Source: Hyaloscypha bicolor E (lineage: Eukaryota; Ascomycota; Leotiomycetes; Helotiales; Hyaloscyphaceae). From it: a stretch of DNA of 64,000 nt. The stretch is taken from contig NW_020194518.1 in the NCBI RefSeq assembly GCF_002865645.1, positions 1,735,463 through 1,799,462 on the forward strand, read 5' to 3'. The notes under the pieces were generated by a model that was not told the origin of the DNA, did not search any database, and saw only the letters and a list, made by a program, of their open reading frames with translations. The position numbers and the translations under genes were made by a program. Below, piece by piece: positions 22,201 through 33,850 of the stretch. Position 1 is the stretch's first letter, and the number at the start of each line of letters is the position of its first letter.

Positions 22201-24573
22201 TGCACCTACTTATGCCTATGTTGGCGACTTTGGAATCGAACCCGCGCTGTTCATGCAAAATCTCTGGACTCAAATTCGAAGTGGTGTTCAGATCGAAGGG
22301 TCTTTCTCTTTCTTCAACTCGCTCATTTCCGTTGGTCTTCCATCCCTCCACATGCATCTTGCTGACCACTGAAGCCTACCGCCGGGAACAGTCTGCAATT
22401 TCTAGCAGTGAGTTCATCGTCATATCCCTTCGACAGATGTACTAACTTAGCCCAGTATTTCTGCCTCGCACAAGCCGTCTACCCGGCTCTGTTCGCCCTC
22501 TACCCAACCTACGAGAATATCCGACAAGTGAAAGCAATCCAATACTCGAACGGAATCCGCGCCCTTCCTCTCTGGACGGCATACGCTTTCTTCGACTTAA
22601 TATTTGTGCTCTTCATTTCCGTGGTTTGCACGGCAGTGATCGCTGTCCAAGCCCCGCATTGGTTTGCAGTCAGCTACATGTTCCCCGTTCTCGCTCTCTA
22701 CGGACTTTCCTCAATGCTAATGGCATACTGCTTCTCACTCATTGCTCATTCCCAGCTCGCGGCTTTCGCTTGGGCCGCTGGCGTGCAATGTATCATGTTT
22801 ATCCTCAGCATCATGACCTTCGTCGTACGCGTCTCCGTCCTTCTCCAAGCAGACACTCGCTAACATCCTTGCTAGCTCATCGAAGCCTTCACCGACACCC
22901 CGCACCTCCTGCTCGCACTCGATGGCTCAACCTTCGGCCTCAGTCTCCTTTTCCCCATAGGGAATCTTGTGAGAGCCACCCTCGTTGGCCTAAACGTTTA
23001 CATCGTCGACTGCCGCAACGGCGATTTTGTGCGCTCTCCAGCATCGATCCATGCTTACGGCGGTCCGATCTTCTACCTCTGTCTGCAGATTTGCTTCCTG
23101 TTCTGGCTCCTTAATTGGCTTGAAGACAGACACAAACATCAGCACTCTTTTCATCTCCCCCATCGATCCAAAAACACCCTGTTCGACGAGGAAGAGGAAA
23201 GCGGGAGAGTGGTGGAGAAAGAAGTCTTAGATGAAGAGAAAAGGGTTGAGAACTCAGAAGATTACCTATTACGTGTCCTCGGCGTTGCAAAAAGCTTTGG
23301 CAAAACAAGAGCTGTCGATAATGTCTCGTTCGGAATCAGCGGTGGCGAAATCCTGGCGCTGCTTGGACCGAATGGAGCGGGAAAATCAACGATCGTAAAT
23401 ATGATTCGCGGAGAGCTATCTCTGGATAATGGAAGAATTTTGCTGCGAGGGATAGATATGGAGAAGCATGCGAGGTTGGGACGGAGGTTTATTGGGTGTA
23501 TGTTCTCCCCCACCCCTCTCACTTCGATGTTAACTGAGGCCAGATTGTCCCCAATTCGACGCTCTTGACACAATGACCGTCCGCGAACACCTCACCTTCT
23601 ACGCCCGCGTGAAAGGAATCCCTACTGTATCTGCAGACGTCGCCCTGGTGATGGAGAAGATCGGTCTTGCAAACTATGAGAATCGTTTAGCGTCAAAGCT
23701 CTCTGGGGGAAATCAAAGGAAACTTAGCTTGGCTATTGCTCTTCTTGGTTCGTATCCTTTGCACTTCCTATCGCTCTCTGTTCCTGATTCCTTTCTCTTT
23801 CTTCCTGCTTTGGGAATGTGCGTTGACGATGTTTCTGTTGGGAAGGCAACCCTCCTCTCCTCCTCCTCGACGAACCGAGCTCCTCAATAGACGCCTCCTC
23901 CAAACGCTCTTTGTGGAAAATCTTCCTGTCACTCAATCCCCCTTTCCCTGCCTCCCCTTCTCCTGTGAGCCTGGGAGCGCCCCCTACACAAACTCAACCC
24001 CTTCCCTCCCGTCGTTCACTCCTTCTAACAACCCACTCAATGGAAGAAGCCTCCCACCTCGCGTCCCGCGCTGCAATCTTGAGCAAGGGGATTTTGGCGT
24101 TGGGGAGTATCAAGAACCTGAGGATGAAGTGGGGTGATGTGTATCACGTCCATCTTGTGCTGAAAACGGCGCCGGAAAGTGGAAGGGAGGAGATTGAGGG
24201 TGTTGAGAGGTGGGTGAAAGAACGATTTGAAGGGGCAAAAGTCGATGGTTGGGGGAGTGTTGGGGGGCAGGTTAGGTTTAGTGTTCCTGCGAGCAGAGCG
24301 AGCGGAGCAGTTAAAGGGAAAGGGGAAAGAGAACGAGGTGAGGATCTAGATGAGATGGAGATTTCGAGGGTTGGAGGGGAGAGGGGGGATGAAATAGGGA
24401 AAGTGAAAGGATGGAGGAAAGGAGGGGTGGCGGAGTTATTTAGGAAATTGGAGGTGAGTAAGGAGGAATTGGGACTCGCGTTCTATAGTGTGAGGGCTAC
24501 GAGTATGGATGAGGTGTTCTTGAATGTGGTGAGGGAAAACAATGTCAGGGAGGAGGAAGGAAGAGGCAAGTGA
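19260..24573 (+). CDS. Full-length ABCA-subfamily ABC transporter
   Basis: This is a two-half ABC transporter of the lipid-associated ABCA type, about 1,600 residues in about eight exons. The first half has a TM helix near residues 30-50, a large extracytoplasmic loop, and a helix cluster (about 19930-20600). NBD1 has GANGSGKTT (Walker A), ICPQ (Q loop), LSGGQKRK (signature), VCLLDE (Walker B) and LTTH (H loop). The second half repeats this: an extracytoplasmic loop with several N-glycosylation sites, helices at about 22450-23120, and NBD2 with GPNGAGKST, CPQFD, LSGGNQRK, LLLLDEPSSSID and LTTH. Introns lie near 20128, 20924, 21220, 22340, 22830, 23500 and 23746. In NBD2 the segment between Walker B and the H loop is extended by a Pro/Ser-rich insertion. 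The substrate is unknown. Confidence 0.9.
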
Positions 24574-24754
24574 TCGAATTATACTCCTCTAAAAAAAATA
24601 TTCAATATTAAGTTGCAAGTTTCAAGTAGCGTCTGAGATTTTCCATGAGTGAATTATATTCAAGCTGTCATGTGAAACCAAAATATCCCAATAATTCTCA
24701 GAAATTTCCTCCCCCCAAAACTCCTTGCTAAGCTACCTCGCAAATCAACATATC

Positions 24755-25417
24755 CTAAATACTCTCCATCCCGTTCCCATCCACCATCCTTGGCAAAAAG
24801 CTCTCACACACAAGCTGTCCATAGCTATCTATTTCCGCCTGTCCCTCCCCTTTCCTTATAAACCCACTCATACACAACCTCGAAATCGTCTCAAGGCAAT
24901 TCTGGTTGCCTTTCGCTAGACACTCTATCGTGGAATGCAGCGCAGTTACTTCGTCCCGTAAGCGGGCTGACATCTGTCGTTCTGCTTCCAAAGCTTGTAC
25001 TACGGCTTCGTAATCTTTTCGAATCTTCTCGCGGAACTTTTGTTGGGATGTGCGGTTTTGCTCTCTTCGTCTCTAAGATGGGCTGTGGTGAGTTTGTGGA
25101 GGGAAAGGGGGAGGAGGGAGCGGACTTGTAATTTTGAGGCTGCGAGGTCTTTGGGCTCACATTTGCAGGTGGGGGGATGTCGTTCGACACTTTCTGGTGT
25201 TGTGTTTGTAGTGGTAGATGGCGATGAAACCGACGCCGGTGGGGATATGTTTCTTGGATTACTGTTATTCCATTCGTCGTAGGGAACCCATGGATAATCC
25301 TGCGTAGTGAATAGTCAGTTCAATTTGAGGTATCTGAGGGTCCTTTGAAATGAAGAGATTGGGCATGAAAATAGATGGAATACAGAGCCTTACAATCGCA
25401 GTTAACCCCTCCTCCAT
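24755..25417 (-). CDS. Short bZIP-type transcription factor
   Basis: Three exons fit. A first exon encodes MEEGLTAI (25417-25394). The second starts DYPWVPYDEW near 25300 and ends ASKLQ. An intron of about 53 nt ends in CTTAG near 25075, and the last exon begins RRREQNRTSQQKFREKIRK. That is a basic region of the fungal bZIP pattern (N-x2-S-x2-x-F-R), followed by a heptad-like helix with E, A and L (YEAVVQAL, RLRDEVTALHSTIECL). The product is about 175 residues. The C-terminus (CLETISRLCMSGFI) resembles the tail seen in small AP-1-like bZIP proteins. The gene is tail-to-tail with the ABC transporter, 181 bp apart. The short second intron uses a weak GTCCGC donor. DNA-binding function is inferred from the basic region only. 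Confidence 0.6.
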
Positions 25418-26563
25418 TTCCAAATTATGGAGCTTGATTGTTGGTCTATAAATATGTCTGAGGGTACTCGTGTTAAGGCAATTGACCCGTTTAAGCGCTG
25501 TTGCTAAATTATTTGCTATAATATGAGTAGATCGAGACGGCAGATGGTTGCGGTGGCGAGACAGAGGACTTTATCGCAATTATTTGAATCCCAATCTTAC
25601 TTTTCCATCTTCGTCATGCTGCCGCATGCATACATGCCAAGTATTGGCGTCAAGAAAAACCTCAGGGGAAAAGTTGATCCTTGTTGAAAGGAGTGACTGA
25701 GTGACGCCGAGGTTACGCTCTCCTGATACCAGTGGACATTTAACAGAATGTTGCACTTCTTCCTGGGCCTAGCGTAGCCCGAAATGGGCATCAAGAATAT
25801 GGTGGCCAATCATCTGGCTCCCAGCAAGAGACATTCTGCAGCTGCACGTGAGGTCGCTCGATCGGACCCATTTGGGGCTTATGCAGGTTGATTACTCATA
25901 CCACAGGAAAACAAACGCAGCACAACACACCCATATTTGTGGATGATTCAGCTAGACATTGGTTCAATTGGACGAGCTCCTCCACATAGTTATTGCAAGA
26001 CCCTCGGAGATGTTAGAATTCCATCAATTCCTGAACTCTTCAAAATTTAAATCCACTTGCAAATGGCAAATCTCGAAAGAATTTTGATCTAGCATTATCT
26101 TAAATGCTCGGCTTACCTGGAAAACTATTAAACACGTAGTCCCTGCACTTTTGGGAATCTGTATACAAATCTCTTTGCATGTACACGAAGGTTCGGCTCC
26201 CGAATGAGATTATCTAGAAGGAGTTTAACGTTTTTCAAGAAGCGCGTTTCAGCTTAGTCAACCATCTCTGGGGTTTATGGAGGGATTCCAGTAGGCGACA
26301 ACAGGTTTCTGTGGCTATTCGGCTTGCCAAGCGCTGCACTGCAAGCACCTGACAAGGACCTCTTTCCCAAATCGTCCAGCGAGCGCCACACAGCATGATG
26401 CACGAAATCACCCTGAAGGCTTGGCGCCTCATTCTTAAAACGTCGACTGGTCCTTACCACTATCTTCTGCATCCAGCCCTACTCGGAGCTTTGCAGACAT
26501 GAGAATCTGACCTCACAGGAGATGCAAATAACTTGCGCAACGTGTGATAATCGAGACGCCAAC
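25418..26563. other. Intergenic, no gene recognised
   Basis: This lies between the divergent bZIP and PF11951-type genes. Small frames (70 codons at 25597-25809, 65 codons near 26235-26472) have no domain. Confidence 0.35.
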
Positions 26564-28516
26564 ATGCCCCGTCAAGCGGAAGCAAGGTAAGCAAGTAGTC
26601 AGCTGACATGCGAGACGAGCTGAATTAGCGATTGCAGTTCATTGCCAGGCAGTAAAGTTGTGTTTGAAGCGTTCGAGAGTGAACCTGTAAATGGCAAGCC
26701 ATCCTTAGCTTTTGTAAATTACACTGGGCCGGCTGCGAAAATCAACAAGGATGCTGAAACTCGGAGATCCATCCGGAGGCATGTTATGAGGGATATTGGA
26801 CGAAGCAGAAGGGCAACAAATGTTTCCCTCGTTCCTGGTTCGGTTGCCGCAAGCCCACTACAAGCCACCCCAGCCCAGAACTCTGCCGGGGACCTTGCGG
26901 GCTATCAAGATCTTACCCCTCGATGCTGTTTCTCCGGGTGCCGCAACCCTGGGCCATACGCCGAACAGCCTATCATGAATGTCTTGAACCCGGAAAATCC
27001 AATCATCTATTGCAACGAGCACCAGAGAATCTTTGGAGATCCTGCAGAAGCAGCCACTCTCCAAATTGAGTTGCAGTACATGGTGAACCTGAGACAAATT
27101 ACTAGGCTTGGGTCGGGGAGGATTGACCCTTTTCTCCCCTACCCAATCAATTTGACTCCCCGAGTCCGCAGATTCATCGATCACCGTGAGTAAGCAGGCA
27201 ACGTATCTCAGCATCAGCTAACTCAAGTCAGTGTTTGGAAACATAAAGAGAAATACCGTATGGTACTGTGAAGCTATATTTCCACTCGGCACATCTGGTG
27301 AAGCTTCTTTCCACCAAATCCTTTCCAACATGGCCCTATATCTCCGTCTATCTCGAAGCTTAGATAACAGTGGATACATTATCAGGGATGAGATGAAGTA
27401 CGAGCTGACTGAGGAGGTCGCCCACCAAGCAAAAGTTTACCGCCTCGTCAACAACATGATTGCAACGAAGGAAGCGACAAACGAAGATGCGATTGGTGCT
27501 GTGGCTGCTTTGACGTGTTACGCTGTATGTCAACTTTTCATAACCAAAATTTAGTGGGAAATAGCATGAGATGGGACTGGTGGCTGATTCTAAGGTATTC
27601 TAGCATGTAGCGCAAGACATGCGTGCTCTCACAACCCATATGGGCGCTTTACGAAGGATGGTCGAACTCCGCGGCGGTATTGCAACCTTGGATTCGAATA
27701 AGTTCCTACGAATATCTTGTTACTGGTACGTCGACTATATGCATTGCTAGCCCTGCAAATACCGTCTTTACCCGCCAGATCTAACCCGGAGGTAGGATCG
27801 AGGTGAATATTTGTTGCACACAGGACAGCAGACCTGTCTGGCCAGTCCCTATCCAATGGTATCCACCAAGAGCACCGCTTCCCTCTGACGTCGAGCTGCC
27901 ACCCGGGGCCCAACGCATCTTGGAGGCTTGGAAAAAGCGGCGCATCTTCCACCAGCAACCTGATTTCGTTCAAGACGAAGAAATTCTTCAAGTCTTTGAC
28001 GAGATGGCTCGTTTCAGTATACACACAATAGAAGAGGAACGCCGAACGGCATCTGCAATTTACGAAAATCCCGATTTCACCGGTACCTTCGTCAATATTT
28101 TCCTCTGGCACCTACTGCGAGCACAACCGGTCTCGGATGTACTCGACTCGAATGCTATACTTCGAGAGGCTGTCCGCCTGGGGCTACTTTTGTTCCTCGC
28201 CTGCGTCAAAAGACGTTTTGGCCTCTACCCAGTCACATTTACGATACATGTTGAGAAATTGGTAGCTGTTCTAAGTCTAGATCAGGTGGTGTGGCAAGGA
28301 TTCCAGCACTTGAAAATTTGGATCATCGCCATGGGACTGCTCGAAGCAATTGACAAATCACACGTTGGTTCTCTGGCAAGTGAATGGGTGAAAACTTTGA
28401 AGGAAGAAGGCATTGAAGACCAGTCCGAGGCAGAGGTAATTGTGAAAGAAATTGTGTGGATCGAAAGTATACATGGCCTGAGGTACAAAGAGGTGCGTGA
28501 GAGATTTTGGGGTTAA
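26564..28516 (+). CDS. PF11951-type fungal regulator-like protein without Zn2Cys6 cluster
   Basis: Five exons fit, starting MPRQAEA at 26564, with introns near 26597, 27190, 27524, 27726 and a stop at 28516. The N-terminus has the pattern of the fungal 'tachykinin-like' group: LAFVNYTGP, then RRSIRRHVMRDIGRSRR. The body matches fungal-specific transcription-factor domain 2: FHQILSNMALYLRLSR, DAIGAVAALTCYA, MRALTTHMGALRRMVELRGG and DSRPVWPV. The tail VKEIVWIESIHGLRY is typical. No Zn2Cys6 cluster is present. Between the basic N-terminus and the domain there is a Cys-rich segment (RCCFSGCRN...YCNEHQ) that I do not recognise and that could bind metal. Function is unknown; a regulatory role is inferred from the family. 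Confidence 0.7.
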
Positions 28517-29079
28517 GCGACGGAACATGCTTCGATTCCATTGACTACTTGAGAATAAAATGACATTCCATAATGTTAGTCAAACAATTTCACTTTTCAT
28601 TCTTGTAATTGGCGCAATTATCATTCCGGCAACAGACTGTAGTTTGGATTGTGTTTGGATCGGTTCTCGAGTCGGGCAGAAAAATTATTCAGAAGGGCCA
28701 GTGACAACAGCCGAGCTATACAGCTTTCTTCTTCAACTCTCTTGATCCCACGGTCTTGGCTTGGCCAAATGGTCAATTCCGCTCACCCCACCCGTCACCG
28801 AGTCTCACACCCGTGGACCAAAGAGGAACACAAGAAATTCGCAATTCTTGGAGGCCAAGTCATGCTTCCTACACTGAAGCCAGGAGGAGGCTTTGGTTTA
28901 GTAAGTCTGGCAAACACATTCTCTGCAAATTCTGATGCTGACATAAAGTTACTCACTGGAGTCATTAATATCTCCTTGGTTGAGAAGTACAAAGAGGTTT
29001 CCGGAATGGTTTTCGGGGGCATGTTTTCAAATATATGACTTTTGATTATCCCTACTATTAGGCTTGCACGGCATTGCAA
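28517..29079. other. Gene-poor stretch with unassigned frames
   Basis: A 61-codon frame (28560-28745, plus) begins with a hydrophobic helix (FILVIGAIIIPA). A 129-codon frame (28649-29038, plus) overlaps it. Neither has a domain I can name. They may be remnants of a membrane protein and an oxidoreductase-like gene. Confidence 0.25.
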
Positions 29080-30160
29080 TTAGCTATGTGTAAGAAGAGA
29101 GTCAGAACAGAACATACATGAATTACATGCAGGGCCAGAGGCTCCATCTCTTGTCTCATAGTGTGGCTTATCATTTCAAGGGCTGCTTTTGATCCTCCGT
29201 AGGGGCTTGCGTAGGGTTCTTGGAGCTTTAGAGTCATGGAACCAATATTATCGACTGTTTCTTGTTTTGAGTAGAAGAAATGCAAATTTTTTAGTTGTGG
29301 ATAGCACTCCGAACACATTGACATCGTAGACTTTCTTTACCAAGTCCACGTTTGCGTCCAGTACGAAGATCACTGCATAAAGTGACGGGATTACAGGCCA
29401 ATTGGGCTTTGGCACCCCCTCAGGGCACAATTCAGGGGGTTGAATCCACTGTAATGCCCTGAGAAAATCCCAAGAGGCGCTATGAGATATTCGCAAGGTA
29501 TAAGAAGATCTTTAGGGGTAAATAGCGCTACTAGCGGAGTAATAATAGTGCTTGGACGTTAACTAGGTAATTACTATAAGGATCTAGGGCGAGATACCAT
29601 TTATATATAGAGGAGAAGCCCTAAAAATGTCTGGAACCCCTTGCTCTTGTCTTGTAGCGTGTTTTTAAGGCAGTGGCCTAGAATATAGGGCAATTAAGTG
29701 ACCAGTACGCTAGAAACAGACACTGAAGTACTATTAAAGCACAAATGCCATGCAATCCCGTCACTCTATGCCCTGACCTTCGTATAGCTGTTGTGTACTG
29801 CACATTGTAAGTAAGCCAGTAAGTCAAATTTCAAATTTCAGTTTGTACGAGTAATTTTGGAACAGAGGTTGAAAGAGAAAGTCATTCGTACCAATTCCAG
29901 CGTTATTGATGAACTTGTCTAGCTTTCCGGTCGCTTTCGATTCCACCACTTTCACGGCAGCTCGTATTGTCTGGTCAATTGTCACGTCCGCACAAGATGA
30001 TCTCGCAACAAATAATTTTCAGTTTCTGGATTTATTCAGCCCTCGAGCTGTTGCAAAAACGAGCAACCCGCGATGGTGAAAGAGTTTCGCCAGGGCGGAG
30101 CCAATAACCTCCGCGCTGCATCCGGTAATCAGGGCCAACTTTTGCTTCCATTTAAATTGG
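29080..30160 (-). pseudogene. Broken short-chain dehydrogenase/reductase
   Basis: Minus-strand pieces follow the SDR order. At about 30140-30000 the cofactor motif reads LALITGCSAEVIGSALAK, with HHRGLLVFATAR after it. At about 29970-29890 comes KLDKFINNAGIG. Then about 370 bp of unrelated, stop-rich DNA interrupts. At about 29380-29290 the frame resumes as VLDANVDLVKKVYDVNVFGV. At about 29220-29130 the active-site segment reads YASPYGGSKAALEMI, keeping Tyr and Lys of YxxxK. The order and spacing fit one ancestral gene of the TGCSxGGIG subgroup (acyl-dihydroxyacetone-phosphate reductase-like). Several frame breaks and the inserted block make it non-functional. Confidence 0.65.
29362..29784. 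repeat. Inverted repeat pair of about 34 bp around the SDR interruption
   Basis: The segment at 29362-29395 (TACGAAGATCACTGCATAAA...) matches the reverse complement of 29751-29784 at 29 of 34 positions. Three of the five mismatches are G/A transitions. One arm lies inside the SDR coding relic, the other in the block that interrupts it. Confidence 0.6.
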
Positions 30161-30906
30161 GGAAAGTGCTAGAGGCCGATTAGAAGGCAGGTTCGGAGGT
30201 ATTAGTGGACACTTAACAATAAGTCGTAGAAGGCATACCGCAAGGGAGTCGACTCGTTTGCGTACTCGTAATTGTACTATTGGAAAACGTACTGTAGTTC
30301 TTAGATTTCATATAATATGTAGGGCCTTTCGGTGCATTGGCCCTCACCCAGCCATCCCAAAAGAGCTAGGGGCCGGGTGGGTCCGACATTTATATTACAC
30401 CCAGCCGGCAATGGAAAGCACGTTCAAATATGATTATTAGTAAATCAAAAAGTAACTAAATATAACTTCTAATTTTTAAAAATAAAAGATATTAAGATTT
30501 TGAAAAGGCAGAATTTTGGTGGGGTTTTCGCTTCGGCTTCCACGTATTCCTGAGCCCCCTGGTGTCTGACTCTGACCCCTATTACTGACTAAGCGGTTAA
30601 GCGAGGCATCGTTAAGAGGAATATCTCGACGCCTCTCCCCGCCAACCTTCCTTTCCATCAGCTCACCTTTTCTCGGAATGGCTTCAGCGACGGCTTTTAG
30701 CTAAGATTCGCCATCGTTAGGTCCTATCCAATGAATGTTAGCTCCCCTGCAACAAAAAGGGAATAACAGACGCGGTAAGGAAGTTTGTTGGTGGATTTGA
30801 TGTCTGCCTTGCTGTGCCGCATCCCCTCGCCCGAATCTAAAAGACATGATCTCTAGCGCTTGAACCCACAAAGGATCTCTCTTTTTCTTGATTCCCTAAC
30901 TCAGAA
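30161..30906. other. Intergenic, AT-rich around 30430-30490
   Basis: No gene is recognised. The last 50 bp before the ATG at 30907 are CT-rich, like a leader. Confidence 0.35.
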
Positions 30907-32775
30907 ATGGTGTTTCATCACGACATTGTCTATTTTATTCAAGCCCTGCTTATCTTCTGCTGTTTTGTGGATGCGGCGAGTTACGACATGACTGGCCAGT
31001 GGGACATCACCTACGGAGACACAGCACCTCAACTTTCGCACATTAAGGACAGTCGTGATGATGGAATATCGTTCGAAGCCAACCAAGCGAGGATGTCCAT
31101 ATACTCGAAACACATCTACCAGGGGAAGAAGCTGGGAGACTTTTCTCTCCCGGGGACTCAACACCTGAAGTTGGAGTACTGGGATGAACCCCCGCACAGG
31201 ACAAGTGACCATGAGTTCTTCCTCCAACATCTGGAGACCTTGGAGTTCTCTTCGCAGAGCACCTGGACTGTCGAGATCAGGGGTAGTGGAATATGGCCGG
31301 GAAACAGGACTTTACTTGCAACTGTGCTCCATAGACTGCCACTCATCACGTCGCTTTCCTGGATCTTAGGCGAGCCGATTCCACTAGAGACAGTCCAATT
31401 TCTGGAAAAAAATCATCCTCTCTGCCGACTTTACTACGAATTGGACTTTGGGTATTGGAGGCCTGAAGTTCTGGCAACGAGTCGCAGACGCGCCACCCAA
31501 CGCAGACGCACCAAACAACTCAGTTCAGAAGATGACAAGTCTTTGGCGGCAGAAGAGCAGATTAGAGTTATTGAACGCGAATCGATCCTTAACTCAACAA
31601 ATCTCCATTCGCTCAAGGTTAGCGTGTCCAATGGAGGGAGGGAGCGAGAGCCGGACAAGATGGATCTGATTTTGCGCATTCTCACGACCTGCCCCAACAT
31701 CAAGGAGTTGGACATTTCGGTATCTCGACGCAGGGGATGCGTTGTTTACGATACGGATGACCTGTACGCCTTTGATTTCACCACTTCCAATGCGACTTTA
31801 GCTCCTCTAGAATCGTTGACTGTTGATGGATACCTATTCCACGCCAACCCGAATGGTCTGAAGTGGAAGGAATGGGAAGCAGACCACCCAGAACGAGATA
31901 TCCTATACGCACCCTGGAAATACCTACCCGAATCGATAATCAATCATGTCGGGTACCCAAAGATAAAGGAGTGGGGTGGGCTACAGAGTTCGCATGTCAA
32001 ATTGGATACTTCGTCATTGAAGCTTGACACAAGAACGAATCTAGATATCTGGCTTCAACGAATGGACTGGTCACATCTCCATACCTTGAAGATCAAAGAC
32101 GCAACTACCAAAGACCTTGAAAAGGTCGGAGGCAATACACTTCCGAGTCTGAGGAATGTTCAATTTTCTGGATATTATGCACATCACCACGCCATCCTCG
32201 ACTTTATCGGCAACAACTCCTTTACCCTAGAATCCATCCAATTTGACGGCATTAACTTCTGTTCATTGAGCCAAGTTGTAAGCACGATTGTCGAACATCA
32301 CAGATCAAGTCTTCACACGCTGGTGATCAAGCATTTGCAGCCCCGTAGATCGAATTATGTTTCGCCGAGAAAAAATGCCTACCGCTTTCCGGGCACTTCT
32401 TTCCTCAACGTCACCCATCTTACCCACCTCCGCGAGAGTATACCAGGGCTTACCACTCTAGACCTCGATATTCTGGTAAGCGAAGAATGGAACCATGAAC
32501 TGCTCGGTATCCTCGTGTCATTCTCGGAGCTGGAGTACTTGACTTTGCGATTCGAGGCGCAGGCTGGTGGTTGGGATGATGAGGGTGAGGACGGCCGCCA
32601 GCACGGAGAGGAGAGAAGCTACAAAGAAATTGACAATAAGCTATATTTAATGATGGGTTTGAAGGAGTACTTAGCGAAGCGGAAGGTTGGAAAGCAATTT
32701 AAGAGGCTAGAGACTTGGGTGGGATCAGAGATTGTTGGAGATGCGGAGAAATATCCTGATTTACATTTTAACTAA
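30907..32775 (+). CDS. Secreted or membrane-anchored LRR-like protein, single exon
   Basis: This intronless 622-residue frame starts with a hydrophobic stretch (IVYFIQALLIFCCFVDAAS) that looks like a signal peptide with cleavage near residue 25. The body has irregular leucine-rich segments spaced about 25-45 residues apart (for example LETLEFSS, LHSLKVSVSNGG, IKELDISVS, LHTLKIKDATTK, LTTLDLDILV, LEYLTLRFEA). This pattern matches the LRR-like half of fungal F-box/LRR proteins. No F-box is seen; the signal peptide sits where it would be. N-glycosylation sites such as NRTL and NSTN are present. The nearest large feature downstream is a RIP-degraded retrotransposon. Function is unknown. Confidence 0.6.
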   Translation: MVFHHDIVYFIQALLIFCCFVDAASYDMTGQWDITYGDTAPQLSHIKDSRDDGISFEANQARMSIYSKHIYQGKKLGDFSLPGTQHLKLEYWDEPPHRTSDHEFFLQHLETLEFSSQSTWTVEIRGSGIWPGNRTLLATVLHRLPLITSLSWILGEPIPLETVQFLEKNHPLCRLYYELDFGYWRPEVLATSRRRATQRRRTKQLSSEDDKSLAAEEQIRVIERESILNSTNLHSLKVSVSNGGREREPDKMDLILRILTTCPNIKELDISVSRRRGCVVYDTDDLYAFDFTTSNATLAPLESLTVDGYLFHANPNGLKWKEWEADHPERDILYAPWKYLPESIINHVGYPKIKEWGGLQSSHVKLDTSSLKLDTRTNLDIWLQRMDWSHLHTLKIKDATTKDLEKVGGNTLPSLRNVQFSGYYAHHHAILDFIGNNSFTLESIQFDGINFCSLSQVVSTIVEHHRSSLHTLVIKHLQPRRSNYVSPRKNAYRFPGTSFLNVTHLTHLRESIPGLTTLDLDILVSEEWNHELLGILVSFSELEYLTLRFEAQAGGWDDEGEDGRQHGEERSYKEIDNKLYLMMGLKEYLAKRKVGKQFKRLETWVGSEIVGDAEKYPDLHFN

Positions 32776-33559
32776 GATCATGGGAACGTTCTCGAGGACC
32801 TTTGGGCTGGCGAGTTCTGACCTCGTCCTTCGTTCTTTCATTTTCCCGATACGCCAAATACACGAGACGACCCCAACGCATGCTGATGATTCTGCTTGTT
32901 CCTTCGCAGTCGAAGCCCGCCCTAAGCAAAGAGATTGCAGATTGGAAATTTTGTTCGTAAAACAATCTTCAAACTAATAAAGCCTTTGCTCTTGAGGATT
33001 TCGAACAATACTTTACTCACTGTATAAAGTTGGTAGATGGCTTGCTGACCACTCTCTTCCTGAACCGCAAGCCGTTTTCCACTCTTACAATCAATTCACC
33101 AAACAAACAGTGTTAGGAATGTCTAGCTTCTACTCAAACATACGCCACCGCATTACCAGAAGAAACGACTATCTCGATGAGATAATATTTGCTCTGGATA
33201 CAAGCTGTTCACGATACGCAAGCGGTGCCGAGAGCCATTTGGACACTAGTAGTATCTCAAATTTCGCTAGCACCCCGAACCGTTCTGGAAAACCAAGCCC
33301 AACTCGCATTAAAACAACATTTGGAAACAATTCAGGCCGTGGATGGAACACAAATCGAGTTCGGATCCTCTCTAGTCCTGGAAGCGTTTTTATATAAAGA
33401 GCAAAGGAAATATATCTTGATTAATTCTTATTAAACTCTTATTTAGTTTATATAATATTTCTAAATTAGAAATATTTGCTATTTATATTTAATAAAATTT
33501 TAATATTCTTTTAATTATATATTAATACTAATTAAAATAATTCCAAAAATATTATAAGA
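32776..33559. other. Intergenic flank of the retrotransposon, AT-rich from about 33400
   Basis: Two overlapping frames (33110-33397 and 33189-33434, plus) end as the sequence turns AT-rich. The second has protein-like composition (VLENQAQLALKQHLETI) but no recognised family. It might be a gene fragment eroded at the edge of the repeat. Confidence 0.3.
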
Positions 33560-33850
33560 TGTTTATTAGTAGGTAATAAGATAATAGAATGAATTAGTGT
33601 ATTATGAAACCATAGTATCAAATTTAGTATAGAACTAATCTCTGTCCCTCCTATAAGGTCCAGGGAAGCCCCCTCTAAATAGGAGACCCTAATAACGTAT
33701 ATATAATTAGTGATTTATAAGCCTAATACTTATAATATAAACAGTAGTTAGTTATAAAGTCAAAGGGCCGCCAATCTCCCTAATTAATACCTGTAATATC
33801 CGAGGTTTATTATATAACCTTAAGTTACATATAATCCTGTATATATTATA
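33560..33850 (-). repeat. LTR (3' LTR of the minus-strand element)
   Basis: This 291-bp copy aligns end to end without gaps to 41092-41382. Element-strand ends are TA and CA; the first is the expected TG changed by a transition. Shared landmarks include GGTCCAGGGAAGCCCCC. Confidence 0.9.
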
